Shown: in pieces, positions 10,331 through 19,129 of the stretch
Layout of the letters: each line of letters opens with the position of its first letter
Position numbering within the stretch: the first letter of the stretch is position 1
Source of the DNA: Bacteroidia bacterium
Lineage (GTDB): Bacteria; Bacteroidota; Bacteroidia; Chitinophagales; Saprospiraceae
Direction of reading: 5' to 3'
NCBI GenBank assembly: GCA_030430845.1
Contig: JAUIKE010000023.1
Location: forward strand, 1 to 64,000
Length of the DNA: 64,000 nt
The notes under the pieces: model-generated
Told to the model about the DNA's origin: nothing
What the model saw: the letters and a program-made list of their open reading frames with translations, nothing else
The model's database searches: none
Made by a program: the position numbers and the translations under genes

Positions 10331-10972
10331 TCATATTTTTTCAACAGGATGCCTGAGTATGGTCTTTAACTTTTCAGGCGCTGTCCTACGCGGATCGCTT
10401 AGGTAGATTTCATGGTGCTTGTCCCGCAGTTGATAGCCATTTTCCTGTGCATATTGGTGCATTCTTTCGATGGTAGGCATCTCCTGATCATAAGGGCCGA
10501 TGTACATGATCTGTACGGATAGTCCTTCTTCAAATGGTTTTATATACAGCTGATTCAATAAAACGGGATTCTTTTTTTCTTTAAGTAGACCTCGTGCTTC
10601 TTCGATCATTTCTTTTGTGAAAAAATCAGGTTGTCGGATCATAAGTGTCCAACGCCAGTCACTTTTGTTGGCCTTTATGGCTTGCCCATCCTTCGGAGGT
10701 CCGTCTTTCATCCACCAGAGTCCTTCCAAAGGCGGAACTACATAATCGAAGTACCCTTCTGGTTTTTCGCGTTCTTTAAACAAAAACTTTAGGGTATAGG
10801 CCAACCCATAAAGGCTCTCCGTAGCCTGTGAAAACTGTTCTGACAAGCCGGGATGACCTTCACCATCTATCATCAGAAATTGCATTTTGGGTACTGTAAC
10901 AAAACCTGGTGTTTTGCTGGAGGCTTTGTAGAGCTCTTTATCCTTTTTCTTAAAATCTATTTTAACAGTCAT
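10331..10972 (-). CDS. GyrI-like small-molecule-binding protein
   Basis: A 213-residue cytosolic protein of the GyrI-like (SOUL/BacR effector) superfamily (COG4832 type). It has FVTVPKMQFLMIDGEGHP at about 23-40, a conserved aromatic-rich block YFDYVVPPLEGLWWM at about 75-90, and the C-terminal KHHEIYLSDPRRTAPEKL signature. Members bind and sometimes hydrolyse hydrophobic or cationic compounds. It follows an AraC regulator that itself ends in a GyrI-like domain, with only 4 nt between them, so both probably handle the same xenobiotic. No ligand can be named. Confidence 0.85.
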   Translation of the reverse strand: MTVKIDFKKKDKELYKASSKTPGFVTVPKMQFLMIDGEGHPGLSEQFSQATESLYGLAYTLKFLFKEREKPEGYFDYVVPPLEGLWWMKDGPPKDGQAIKANKSDWRWTLMIRQPDFFTKEMIEEARGLLKEKKNPVLLNQLYIKPFEEGLSVQIMYIGPYDQEMPTIERMHQYAQENGYQLRDKHHEIYLSDPRRTAPEKLKTILRHPVEKI

Positions 10973-10976
10973 GGCA

Positions 10977-11813
10977 TTATTTTTTTATCGGTAAATAAAT
11001 GTCGCTTATCAACTCCTTTTTCTCCATTTTATCTAATGAATTTAAGTAAACTTCCCTGCCCGGAACATCGCGCAGTGTATATCCACTATTGGATAGCCAG
11101 AGGCCGTACATCAAATTGTAGCTGTCATCAATTGCATCAAATGAACCTTTATGAGTGCCGATGGCAAACAAGCCCCCCTCTAATGTTCTTGTCGGCATAC
11201 CCTCCTTGAGGCTTACACCCATGTCCAGAGCAATACAGGCATCATAGCGGATCAGCTTTTTTTCAGTTATCATCGGGTCATTGTAAGGGATGCCGATGAG
11301 CAGGGGTTTGGATCGGATATCCACGCTTTTTAAAAGCCGGCCCCAGGCCTGACCAACTTTATGGTAGGGCCCCTTGTGTTCTACATAAGCTACCTTAAGT
11401 TCTCCAATTGATTCAATCCTAACAGGGATGAGCGTTTCGGAAAGGCGTTTTTTGATGATGTTTTCAATTCGGGTCTCTGTAATATCTAGCTGGACCTTTC
11501 TGAAATCCCGCGGCGGATGACCAAAGTGCTTGACGAAGGCCCTGCTGAAGGTCTCGGGATTGTCGAATCCGGCACTGGAGGCAATGTCTCCAATCTTCCA
11601 ATCCGTGAATTTTAAGCGATTGGCAGCGTACTCCATCCGAAGTCGATTGACAAAACTATGTACCGTCTCTCCACTTAAGGCCCTAAAAATCCGGTGGAAA
11701 TGGTAAGGGGAAAGATGAGCGACCTGGGCCAATTGGGCCAGGTCCAGTTTTTCTTGCAAATGCTCCCTCACATATTGCGATACCAGGGAAATCTTATGAG
11801 TGTATTGTTTCAT
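10977..11813 (-). CDS. AraC-family regulator with GyrI-like effector domain
   Basis: A 278-residue transcription factor. The two AraC helix-turn-helix motifs occupy residues 8-105 (LDLAQLAQVAHLSPYHFHRI, then IGDIASSAGFDNPETFSRA followed by HFGHPPRDFR). A GyrI-like effector-binding domain covers about 120-278, with VAYVEHKGPYHKVGQAW being characteristic. The layout is that of Rob/SoxS-like multidrug regulators. It heads a two-gene unit with a separate GyrI-like protein and probably controls it in response to a toxic small molecule. Confidence 0.9.
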   Translation of the reverse strand: MKQYTHKISLVSQYVREHLQEKLDLAQLAQVAHLSPYHFHRIFRALSGETVHSFVNRLRMEYAANRLKFTDWKIGDIASSAGFDNPETFSRAFVKHFGHPPRDFRKVQLDITETRIENIIKKRLSETLIPVRIESIGELKVAYVEHKGPYHKVGQAWGRLLKSVDIRSKPLLIGIPYNDPMITEKKLIRYDACIALDMGVSLKEGMPTRTLEGGLFAIGTHKGSFDAIDDSYNLMYGLWLSNSGYTLRDVPGREVYLNSLDKMEKKELISDIYLPIKK

Positions 11814-11888
11814 TTTTGCTGCTCTTGAAACAAAACTAAAGATTCCCAGGGGTAATTATTTGACTTTTCTTGCTTTTGTTGAGATGAA

Positions 11889-11928
11889 GGGGCTATCTCA
11901 TAACTCCTTCGTCGTTATGAGTAGCCCC
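11889..11928. terminator. Imperfect hairpin upstream of the araC-type gene
   Basis: GGGGCT and CTCATAAC (11889-11904) pair with GTTATGAG and AGCCCC (11914-11928) with a small asymmetric bulge. It lies between the minus-strand heptose kinase and the AraC gene, next to a longer palindrome, and probably helps to end the upstream transcript. Confidence 0.5.
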
Positions 11929-11939
11929 AAATGATTCTT

Positions 11940-11991
11940 TTTAAGGGATGTTTTTTAGAGCCCGTACGGGCTCTAAAAAACATCCCTTAAA
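11940..11991. terminator. 52-nt perfect palindrome at the end of the heptose-kinase operon
   Basis: Bases 11940-11991 read the same on both strands: 26-bp arms with no spacer. The centre is GC-rich (GAGCCCGTACGGGCTC) and the outer part has T6/A6 runs. For the minus-strand kinase gene it lies 55 nt past the stop codon, so a terminator role is likely. Confidence 0.75.
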
Positions 11992-12046
11992 GAAATATAA
12001 TTGGCAGGCGATTCCACCTGGGGCGGATGAGACAGCCACTTCCTTT

Positions 12047-13039
12047 CTAGCTCTTAATCAAAACCTGATACTCTCTCTTCAACTGCTCCAGGTCAACCGG
12101 TACTACACCGACCCGCTCGCACACCTGCCCACCCGACAGATTAGCCAGAACGGCAATTTCTTTGGCATCCATTTTTAAGGCCAATCCCATCGCGGCAATG
12201 CTGATGACGGTATCGCCGGCGCCACAAACATCGGCGATGGTCCGTGGTTGAGTAGGTACGATATGTCCCTGGCCCTTATCATCAATGAACAAGCCTTTTT
12301 CAGATAGGGTGATCAGTGTGATTTGATTGCCTAAGCGACTTCTCACTTCTTCAGCGGCTTTACCCAGGCTGCCCATGTCAGCGGGATCAACCTTTGCAGA
12401 CATTTGTGCGCGGATCTCTTTGAGATTGGGTTTGAACAGGGTGACGTGTTTGTAAGCCCAGAAGTTTTTATACTTGGGGTCCACTGCGGTCGGGATGTCT
12501 CGTTTAATGGATTCCAGCATGACTTCATTGATGACCTTTCGGGAAAGGACTCCCTTATTGTAATCCTGAAACAGGATCAGGTGGATGTCTTTAGCGTCCA
12601 GGAGGTCTTTGATGGATTTAATAAATTGCTCCGCTTCTCGCTTATTGAGGTCTTGGGTATCCTCAGAATCGACCCGGAGTAGTTGCTGACTATTCGCCAG
12701 TATCCTGGTCTTTACGGTTGTTTTTCGATCCGGAGATTGGAAAATATACCGATTGGATAAGCCATTTTGAGGTAAAAGTTCGAGAAATTGCTTGCCGGAT
12801 TCATCCTGTCCTACCACACTACATAAAAAGGCCGTTCCACCAAGGGCTTTGACATTAAGAGCCACATTAGCCGCTCCGCCGAGTCTGTTATCACTTTTGT
12901 TTAACTGGACCACTGGAACGGGCGCTTCAGGAGAGATCCGGCTGACATCCCCTTCCAGATAGCGATCGATCATAACATCTCCGACGATTAAAATGTTGAG
13001 CTTGGAAAAGGAACCGAATATATCAGAATTATAGGTCAT
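12047..13039 (-). CDS. rfaE1: D-glycero-beta-D-manno-heptose-7-phosphate kinase (PfkB family)
   Basis: A PfkB-type carbohydrate kinase most like the kinase half of HldE/RfaE, which phosphorylates D-glycero-D-manno-heptose 7-phosphate at C1 on the way to ADP-heptose for LPS inner core. The N-terminal motif is ILIVGDVMIDRYLEGDVSRI followed by PEAPVPVV, a near-diagnostic RfaE sequence. The middle shows GGAANVALNVKALGG. The anion-hole/catalytic motif is ADVCGAGDTVIS (about residue 262-273), with the catalytic Asp in GAGD. It is 330 residues, without the nucleotidyltransferase domain of bifunctional HldE. The adjacent Kdo transferase supports an LPS-core role. Confidence 0.9.
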   Translation of the reverse strand: MTYNSDIFGSFSKLNILIVGDVMIDRYLEGDVSRISPEAPVPVVQLNKSDNRLGGAANVALNVKALGGTAFLCSVVGQDESGKQFLELLPQNGLSNRYIFQSPDRKTTVKTRILANSQQLLRVDSEDTQDLNKREAEQFIKSIKDLLDAKDIHLILFQDYNKGVLSRKVINEVMLESIKRDIPTAVDPKYKNFWAYKHVTLFKPNLKEIRAQMSAKVDPADMGSLGKAAEEVRSRLGNQITLITLSEKGLFIDDKGQGHIVPTQPRTIADVCGAGDTVISIAAMGLALKMDAKEIAVLANLSGGQVCERVGVVPVDLEQLKREYQVLIKS

Positions 13040-13070
13040 GTTACAGTCAACTTACATTAAAAAATAAACA

Positions 13071-14318
13071 TTACAGCCATTCCTCCTTTTTCAAGAAATG
13101 GAAAATCTGTTCGGTAGCGCCCTGATTGGAAAGAATATACTGCCGGGCTTTTTTAGAAGCCTTTTGATATACCTCTTCATCCAATAGTTGTTGAAAACAG
13201 TTTTTTAATTCCTCATAAGATTCAACAGGGAAGGCGCCGCCCTGTTTTACCAAACTCAGGGCTTCTTCAAATTTTTTGTATTTCGGCCCGAAAACAACAG
13301 GCAATCCGAAAGTAATGGGTTCCAATGTATTGTGAATGCCGCTACCGAAACCTCCTCCTATATAAGCAATGCGCCCATATTGGTAAAGGGATGCCAGCAT
13401 TCCAATATTGTCGATGATCAGGAACCGTACGTCCTGATTACTTTCTTCCTTGAAAAGGCTTGAATGTCGGATACTTTGCTCGCTCAGGCTTTGTTCAATT
13501 TTTTGGATATGACTTTTGCCGACCTCATGAGGAGCAATGATGCATTTCCAGTTGGTAGGCATTTCTTTCAATAAGAAGGGAAGGAGGAGGCTTTCGTCCG
13601 GGGGCCAGGTACTTCCGGCAACTAAAACCGGTGAGTCAGCGATGAAACTTTGGACCTCGGGGAACGATTTTTTCTCTTTAGCCAGTTGTAATACCCGATC
13701 CACCCGTGTATCTCCGGCGAGGCTGTGATGCTTAAGGCCGGCTTTATTCAAAACCTCCATGGAGGACAGGTTCTGGACAAAAATATGGTAAAAAAAATGG
13801 AGCATTTGCTTAAAGAAGGAGCCATAAGCTTTAAAAAAATGTTGATCGGGTCGAAAAATAGCGGAAATCAGAATGCAAGGAATATTTCGTTGGTGTAAGC
13901 TATTCAGGAAAAAATACCAAAACTCATATTTGACATATATCACTAGGTCCGGCTGTATCAGGTCAATGAAAGCCCGGCTATTCCGGGGTGTATCTAAGGG
14001 TAGGTAACAGACCAGATCGGCTAAGGGATAATCCTTCCTGATCTCATATCCGGAGGGAGAGAAAAAACTGAGGATGATCTGTGTATTGGGATGAGCTGCT
14101 TTTATCTTTTCTATCAGCGGCCTTCCTTGTTCAAATTCACCCAGGGAAGCACAGTGCATCCAAACGCGTTTTTCTCCGGATAAAAATGAATGTTTTTTTA
14201 GCTTTTCCTTCCAATTTTTTCTTCCCTTTAACCACTGTTTTGCTTTTGGAGAAAACAAACTGGCTATTCCAATTCCTAATCGCAAAAAATAAATACCTGT
14301 GAGGTATATCCACTTCAT
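13071..14318 (-). CDS. waaA: 3-deoxy-D-manno-octulosonic acid (Kdo) transferase
   Basis: Glycosyltransferase family 30 enzyme that adds Kdo from CMP-Kdo to lipid A precursor at the inner membrane. Visible motifs: an N-terminal hydrophobic anchor (WIYLTGIYFLRLGIGIASLF), VWMHCASLGEFEQGRPLIE with the family's catalytic Glu region, DLVIYVKYEFWYFFL, and the C-terminal YIGGGFGSGIHNTLEPITFG signature. The frame is open to 14375 using a TTG, but ATG at 14318 puts the membrane anchor at the very N-terminus, as in homologues, and is preferred. The neighbouring heptose kinase fits LPS-core assembly. Confidence 0.92.
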   Translation of the reverse strand: MKWIYLTGIYFLRLGIGIASLFSPKAKQWLKGRKNWKEKLKKHSFLSGEKRVWMHCASLGEFEQGRPLIEKIKAAHPNTQIILSFFSPSGYEIRKDYPLADLVCYLPLDTPRNSRAFIDLIQPDLVIYVKYEFWYFFLNSLHQRNIPCILISAIFRPDQHFFKAYGSFFKQMLHFFYHIFVQNLSSMEVLNKAGLKHHSLAGDTRVDRVLQLAKEKKSFPEVQSFIADSPVLVAGSTWPPDESLLLPFLLKEMPTNWKCIIAPHEVGKSHIQKIEQSLSEQSIRHSSLFKEESNQDVRFLIIDNIGMLASLYQYGRIAYIGGGFGSGIHNTLEPITFGLPVVFGPKYKKFEEALSLVKQGGAFPVESYEELKNCFQQLLDEEVYQKASKKARQYILSNQGATEQIFHFLKKEEWL

Positions 14319-14371
14319 TAAAAATAAATTCTTAGAAGATGCGGGGTATTGCCCGAGCCTCTCCTGTATTA

Positions 14372-15124
14372 TCAATAACTAATTTCATCCTGGGCTTTGC
14401 CATAATAAAATGGCAGTACCCAGCCTACTCTGAGTCCGAAGGATAAGTCAATTCGGGAATCGGTATCCTGTTCTCGGGTATCAAAATTAATACTCCGCCG
14501 GCCGGCCGTGAAGGCCTGCATGCTTTCTATGCCGATGAAAAAATTAAGTCGCTTGTCATTCGCCAGTTTCTGATAGCCTATGAATTGGCTCAGTGCCCAG
14601 CCGTTGGTCAGCCGGTCATACCCCTTTTTATAACCCTGAGACAACTGGGGGACCTGTCGCGAGGGGTCATCCTGTATACGGATCTTGTGTTGTAGGAAAC
14701 CTGCCCCCATTGTGATTTTTAGTCCGGATCTCGGTTCTTCCCTGGCCGTCCATAATATTTTGCCGATTTTGGCGCCCAGGTAGAGGCCTCTTTGGCGGAG
14801 TTGGATATCAGCCGGTGTTTTATCATTTCCGTAGATCAAACCCTCCGGTGTTCGCAAATGAGCCAGGACATCCGTTTTGACTTTTTGCCCGAAGATGAAA
14901 TGCCCGTCCAGGCCAATGATCCAGTTGCTTTTTTCTGCTATCCATTCAGCTGATAGCCCGGCGCTGAAATGCTGGCCGAAACGATCGGCGAGGTCTCCAC
15001 CAGGCCATTGAACGGCATAACTGAAGTCAAGCAGGATGCCGTTGCCTTGATTGGGCCTTTGGTCTTGTGAAAAAATAATACAAGGAACAAAGAATATTAA
15101 ACAGCAAAAAAGCGTCTTTCTCAT
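14372..15124 (-). CDS. Exported protein, probably outer-membrane beta-barrel
   Basis: A 250-residue protein with a clean signal peptide (RKTLFCCLIFFVPCIIFSQ, cleavage near residue 20). Alternating hydrophobic/polar strands follow, such as GILLDFSYAVQWPGGDLADR and IDLSFGLRVGWVLPFYYG at the C-terminus. The pattern suggests a small barrel of the porin-like or PorT-like kind common in Bacteroidota, but no named family is recognised. It lies directly upstream of the Kdo transferase on the same strand, so the two may be co-transcribed, which hints at a cell-envelope role only. Confidence 0.65.
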   Translation of the reverse strand: MRKTLFCCLIFFVPCIIFSQDQRPNQGNGILLDFSYAVQWPGGDLADRFGQHFSAGLSAEWIAEKSNWIIGLDGHFIFGQKVKTDVLAHLRTPEGLIYGNDKTPADIQLRQRGLYLGAKIGKILWTAREEPRSGLKITMGAGFLQHKIRIQDDPSRQVPQLSQGYKKGYDRLTNGWALSQFIGYQKLANDKRLNFFIGIESMQAFTAGRRSINFDTREQDTDSRIDLSFGLRVGWVLPFYYGKAQDEISY

Positions 15125-15349
15125 ATGAAAATTTTCAAATAAATAATTGAGGCAGGCCGGCTCCAGTTATTTATTTAATTCAATTGTGAGCTATATCGCA
15201 ACTTGAAATATTTATAAAAATCCTTAGGCCGTAAAAGTAAAGAATACTTATTAGATTCTATTATCTTTAGGCACAGAGAAAACTATACACGACAAAGAGC
15301 AAATCCCCCTTTTCGTATTAATTTCTTTAAACCCAAAACTATAATATTT

Positions 15350-16300
15350 GTGAAAAGAGTACTCATCACCGGTGCAGCCGGCTTTTTAGGTTCTCATCTT
15401 TGTGATCGTTTTATTAAAGAAGGTTATTATGTTATTGCAATGGACAATTTGCTGACAGGGGACCTTCGGAACATCGAACATTTATTTCCACTCAAAAACT
15501 TTGAATATTATCACCACGACGTTACCAAATTCGTCCATGTGCCGGGCTCTTTGGATTACATCCTTCATTTCGCATCCCCAGCCAGTCCAATTGACTATTT
15601 AAAAATGCCTATCCAGACCCTAAAGGTTGGGGCATTGGGTACGCATAACTTGTTGGGGCTGGCAAAAGCCAAAAACTCGAGGATATTAGTGGCCTCTACT
15701 TCTGAGGTATATGGAGATCCCCTCATTCATCCGCAATCGGAGGATTACTGGGGGAATGTCAACCCAGTTGGGCCACGAGGTGTTTATGATGAAGCCAAGC
15801 GTTTTTTGGAGGCTATTACGATGGCTTACCATAATTTTCATGGTGTGGAGACGCGTATTGTACGGATTTTTAATACCTATGGCCCTCGCATGCGAGTGGA
15901 CGACGGGCGGGCTCTGCCGGCTTTCTTTTCTCAGGCTATCAGGGGAGAGGGCATAACCATTTTTGGAGATGGTTCTCAAACGCGTTCTTTTTGCTATGTG
16001 GATGATCTGGTGGAAGGGATCTACCGCTTGTTGATGAGTGATTATCACCTGCCGGTTAACATTGGCAATCCCGATGAGATCAGCATTAAGGAATTTGGTG
16101 AAGAAATCATTTCATTGGTCGAGAATCCGACTGCTCATTTAACTTTCCACCCGCTTCCGGAAGATGATCCCAAGGTTAGAAAACCTGACATCACCAAGGC
16201 CAGAGAAATATTGAACTGGGAACCCAAAGTGAGCCGAGCTGAAGGATTGATTAAGACTTTGAATTATTTCCTGGAAAAGGTGAAGGTACCGACTGAATAA
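15350..16300 (+). CDS. NAD-dependent epimerase/dehydratase, UDP-glucuronate decarboxylase-like
   Basis: Extended short-chain dehydrogenase of 316 residues. The Rossmann motif [18 protein letters not shown] is at residues 4-21. [19 protein letters not shown] is at about 73-91 and is nearly diagnostic of UDP-xylose synthases. The catalytic region has STSEVYGDP and [12 protein letters not shown], where Tyr and Lys are the YxxxK pair; GPRM and [12 protein letters not shown] follow. The reaction expected is UDP-glucuronate to UDP-xylose plus CO2. The start is GTG at 15350; no ATG gives the complete Rossmann motif. It is followed 27 nt later by rfbB, so this is a sugar-nucleotide operon for surface glycans. 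Confidence 0.9.
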   Translation: MKRVLITGAAGFLGSHLCDRFIKEGYYVIAMDNLLTGDLRNIEHLFPLKNFEYYHHDVTKFVHVPGSLDYILHFASPASPIDYLKMPIQTLKVGALGTHNLLGLAKAKNSRILVASTSEVYGDPLIHPQSEDYWGNVNPVGPRGVYDEAKRFLEAITMAYHNFHGVETRIVRIFNTYGPRMRVDDGRALPAFFSQAIRGEGITIFGDGSQTRSFCYVDDLVEGIYRLLMSDYHLPVNIGNPDEISIKEFGEEIISLVENPTAHLTFHPLPEDDPKVRKPDITKAREILNWEPKVSRAEGLIKTLNYFLEKVKVPTE

Positions 16301-16327
16301 TTTGTGGATAAATAAAGAAAAAATTAA

Positions 16328-17383
16328 ATGAATTTTGATCGCACCATATTAGTCACCGGTGGAGCGGGTTTTATAGGTTCTCACCTGGTACAACGACTGT
16401 TAACAAACTATCCGAATTATCGAATTGTGAACCTGGACAAACTCACCTATGCCGGTAATTTGGAAAACCTACGGGAGGTGGAGGACCTTCCTAACTATGT
16501 GTTTGAAAAAGGAGACATTGTCGATGCAGCGTTTTTGGGAGATTTATTCAATAAATATGATTTTGACAGCGTCATTCATCTGGCGGCTGAATCTCATGTA
16601 GATCGTTCCATTGCTAACCCTATGAGCTTTATCGAAACCAATATAGTGGGAACGGTAGCTCTTTTGAATGCGGCCAAATACCACTGGAAAGATTTTGAAG
16701 GGAAGTTATTCTACCATGTATCTACGGATGAAGTGTACGGCTCCTTAGGAGAAACCGGATTCTTTACAGAAACCACGGCTTATGACCCACGTTCTCCGTA
16801 TTCTGCCTCCAAGGCCAGTTCCGATCATTTGGTTAGAGCCTATCATCATACATATGGCCTGCCTATCATCATTTCGAACTGCTCAAACAATTACGGTCCG
16901 TATCAATTTCCGGAAAAATTGATCCCCTTAATGATTAATAATATCAAGAATAATAAACCGCTGCCGATCTACGGTGACGGGAAATATACCCGGGATTGGT
17001 TGTGGGTAGGAGACCACGCAGCTGCCATTGACCTGATTTTTCATGAAGGAGAAACAGGCGAGACTTATAATATTGGCGGCAACAATGAATGGAAAAATAT
17101 TGACCTGGTCAAGATCCTTTGCCAAATTGTAGATGAACTATTGGACAGACCTGCCGGCAGTGCCGAAAAGCTCATTACTTTCGTAAAAGACCGGCCCGGC
17201 CATGACCGTCGCTATGCCATTGATGCCAGTAAATTGAAAGAGGAGTTAAATTGGGAGCCTTCCATCCAGGCGGAAGAGGGCTTGCGCAAAACGGCGAAAT
17301 GGTATCTAGATAATTCCGAGTGGCTGGAGCATGTAACCTCAGGGGCTTATAAGGAATATTATACGAAGATGTATGAAGTTTAA
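16328..17383 (+). CDS. rfbB: dTDP-glucose 4,6-dehydratase
   Basis: Extended SDR enzyme of 351 residues that converts dTDP-D-glucose to dTDP-4-keto-6-deoxy-D-glucose for rhamnose and other deoxysugars. Key sequences are [18 protein letters not shown] (NAD binding), [12 protein letters not shown], the catalytic [10 protein letters not shown] with its Asp-Glu pair, [20 protein letters not shown] (Tyr-xxx-Lys) and [17 protein letters not shown]. The length and motifs are standard for RfbB/RmlB. The rest of the rml set is not in the window. Same-strand spacing to the upstream UDP-xylose synthase-like gene is 27 nt. Confidence 0.95.
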   Translation: MNFDRTILVTGGAGFIGSHLVQRLLTNYPNYRIVNLDKLTYAGNLENLREVEDLPNYVFEKGDIVDAAFLGDLFNKYDFDSVIHLAAESHVDRSIANPMSFIETNIVGTVALLNAAKYHWKDFEGKLFYHVSTDEVYGSLGETGFFTETTAYDPRSPYSASKASSDHLVRAYHHTYGLPIIISNCSNNYGPYQFPEKLIPLMINNIKNNKPLPIYGDGKYTRDWLWVGDHAAAIDLIFHEGETGETYNIGGNNEWKNIDLVKILCQIVDELLDRPAGSAEKLITFVKDRPGHDRRYAIDASKLKEELNWEPSIQAEEGLRKTAKWYLDNSEWLEHVTSGAYKEYYTKMYEV

Positions 17384-17395
17384 ATACTAAAACCT

Positions 17396-17914
17396 ATGAA
17401 TAGCTTTACCCGACCTGTACCGGGCGATTGCGCGCCCTATTATGAAAAATATACCAATCTGGTAGAAGACGGAGATATTGTCCGTATCCTAAGGTTAGCT
17501 ACTTTTGAAACGATCGTTCTTCTGGAAAACCTGACAGAGGAGCAATGGAACAGCAGATATGCCCCCGAAAAATGGTCGATGAAGGAAAGTATGCTGCATT
17601 TAATTGACACAGAGCGCGTGATGGCTTATCGAGCATTACGCTTTTCCAGAGGCGATTCAACAGCATTAGCCGGCTTCGATCAAGATGATTATGTACCCAA
17701 TTCTGCGGCCGATCAGCGAACTTCCCGTTCTCTTATTGAAGAATACCAGGCTGTGAGAAATGCCAGTGTGCAGTTGTTCAAACATCTTCCTGCTGAGGCC
17801 TGGGAACGAAAGGGGGTGGCCAGTGGCCATATTGTCACGGTGAGAGCTTTGGCTTATATCATTGCCGGGCATGAGTTGCATCATAAAAATATTTTCAAGA
17901 CTAGATATCTTTAG
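17396..17914 (+). CDS. DinB-family protein
   Basis: A 172-residue four-helix-bundle protein of the DinB/YfiT superfamily (DUF664-like). The metal-binding histidines are visible in KESMLHLIDTERVM and in AGHELHHKNIF at the C-terminus, and the core motif NRYAPEKW-type sequence appears as NSRYAPEKWSMKE. Members are metal-dependent thiol transferases or damage-inducible proteins of mostly unknown substrate. It starts 12 nt after rfbB and may be transcribed with it, but no functional link to sugar synthesis is evident. Confidence 0.88.
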   Translation: MNSFTRPVPGDCAPYYEKYTNLVEDGDIVRILRLATFETIVLLENLTEEQWNSRYAPEKWSMKESMLHLIDTERVMAYRALRFSRGDSTALAGFDQDDYVPNSAADQRTSRSLIEEYQAVRNASVQLFKHLPAEAWERKGVASGHIVTVRALAYIIAGHELHHKNIFKTRYL

Positions 17915-17921
17915 TTATTTA

Positions 17922-18163
17922 GGGGATGTATCCATTGAAATATATGCCCCAAAGATCTGGACCTTCAAACGCCTCATTTACAGGATGAAGTGTGTTTTGT
18001 TATCAGCGGGACCGGCATCTTTTATCTGGAGGGCGAGCGCTGCCCCTTTAAGCCCAATGACCTGATCTATGTGCCTGCCGGTAAGGATCACCGCTTTGAA
18101 AACTTTACGAAGGATTTCAAAACCTGGGTGCTCTTTTTTGGACCTAAAAAAGAAGGCTTGTAG
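17922..18163 (+). pseudogene. Cupin-domain protein remnant, truncated and frameshifted
   Basis: Two frames together give a clear cupin_2 fold. GDVSIEIYAPK begins at 17922; a shift near 17950-17954 is followed by DLDLQTPHLQDEVCFVISG, then DLIYVPAGKDHRFENFT and a stop TAG at 18161. The metal-cupin pattern (His/Glu on the first strand pair, PAGxxHRFE on the second) is recognisable. No start codon or complete N-terminus exists, since the reading runs into the end of the DinB gene. Its last 20 nt overlap the end of the convergent UbiA-like gene. A decayed gene, not a short intact one. Confidence 0.7.
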
Positions 18164-19025
18164 TTTCCAGGTACATTCCGAATAAAACCAGCAAAAGCTG
18201 CAAGATCATCGTACCGTCCAGAAACCCGGTATAGTAAAAGTCAGGCCGTTCAGGAGAGGAATATTTTATGAGGAAAAAACAGACCAGGGCACAAAGAAAA
18301 AGGCCGGTCAGATGCCCCATGGAATATTCATTTAAGTAGAAACTCCAAATACTGAAGCTGATCATCAAAAGCAAACAGAGATAAGCCAGGTATTTAGTTG
18401 CTTTTATGCCAATAGAGGAGGGGAGGGTTTTGACCTTAGTAGCTGTATCTATCTTGAGGTCCCGGATATCGAAAGGAAGGGTAATGGCAAAAATAAAGAA
18501 AAACCGTTCCATGCTTATGGCAAGAATTCCCCAAAAGTCCTCCTGGTGGATCCAAAGAGCGGGGATAAAGGCCGTTAGCCAGCTCCAGACAATGGCAATT
18601 AAAAATATTTTTACATAATTGATGTCCCGAAGACGTTGTTTATGCCTGAGTATAGGCAACACATACGTAGCGGAAATCAGGCCCGCCGGTAACATCCAAA
18701 GGTTTAGATGGATGGGAAGCTGAAATACGAAAAAAAGGCTGACAAGACCAGAAATAACAGCCAAGATGAGTACCGGTAATTCTAATTCCCGAATAATTGC
18801 AAACCTTCCTTCCTGAGTGATCGACAATATCTTTTTCATCCCAATCAGTCTATGAACGGCATAAAGAGCAATGGTACCGAAAAAAAGCAAGCCATGATAC
18901 GCCTGAAATTGCAGAGATCCGGTAAAAATATATTGGGTTTGAATACTCAGACAAAGCGCAGCTATCGCAATCCAGATATTGCTGTAGAGAATGAAATTGG
19001 AGATAAGGAGTATGAGCCGCCCCAT
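18144..19025 (-). CDS. UbiA-like polytopic membrane protein
   Basis: A 293-residue integral membrane protein with about eight hydrophobic segments. FAITLPFDIRDLKIDTATKV at about 190-210 matches the second Asp-rich loop of UbiA-type prenyltransferases (DxRDxxxD). The first Asp-rich motif (NDxxDxxxD) is not seen; the corresponding place reads YAVHRLIGMKK. So it belongs to, or resembles, the UbiA superfamily but may not be an active prenyltransferase of the standard type. It ends in the convergent cupin remnant, and the palindrome at 19074 separates it from the M42 peptidase upstream. Confidence 0.7.
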   Translation of the reverse strand: MGRLILLISNFILYSNIWIAIAALCLSIQTQYIFTGSLQFQAYHGLLFFGTIALYAVHRLIGMKKILSITQEGRFAIIRELELPVLILAVISGLVSLFFVFQLPIHLNLWMLPAGLISATYVLPILRHKQRLRDINYVKIFLIAIVWSWLTAFIPALWIHQEDFWGILAISMERFFFIFAITLPFDIRDLKIDTATKVKTLPSSIGIKATKYLAYLCLLLMISFSIWSFYLNEYSMGHLTGLFLCALVCFFLIKYSSPERPDFYYTGFLDGTMILQLLLVLFGMYLETTSLLF

Positions 19026-19073
19026 AGATTTTTTTTAGGAAGAGGCTGTCTCAAAAGACCTACGGCCTTTTTC

Positions 19074-19129
19074 GACAGCCAATAATATTCTTTCCTGCCG
19101 GCCGGCAGGAAAGAATATTATTGGCTGTC
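19074..19129. terminator. 56-nt perfect palindrome after the M42 peptidase gene
   Basis: Bases 19074-19129 are fully self-complementary with centre CCGGCCGG and AT-rich flanks. A second imperfect hairpin (19044-19080 region) shares its left arm, so alternative pairing is possible. It begins at the stop codon of the minus-strand peptidase gene. Confidence 0.75.

Noticed and set aside
18144-19025. Assignment as a specific UbiA enzyme (e.g. MenA or heme O synthase)
   Set aside because: Only the second Asp-rich motif is visible, so a named reaction is not supported.
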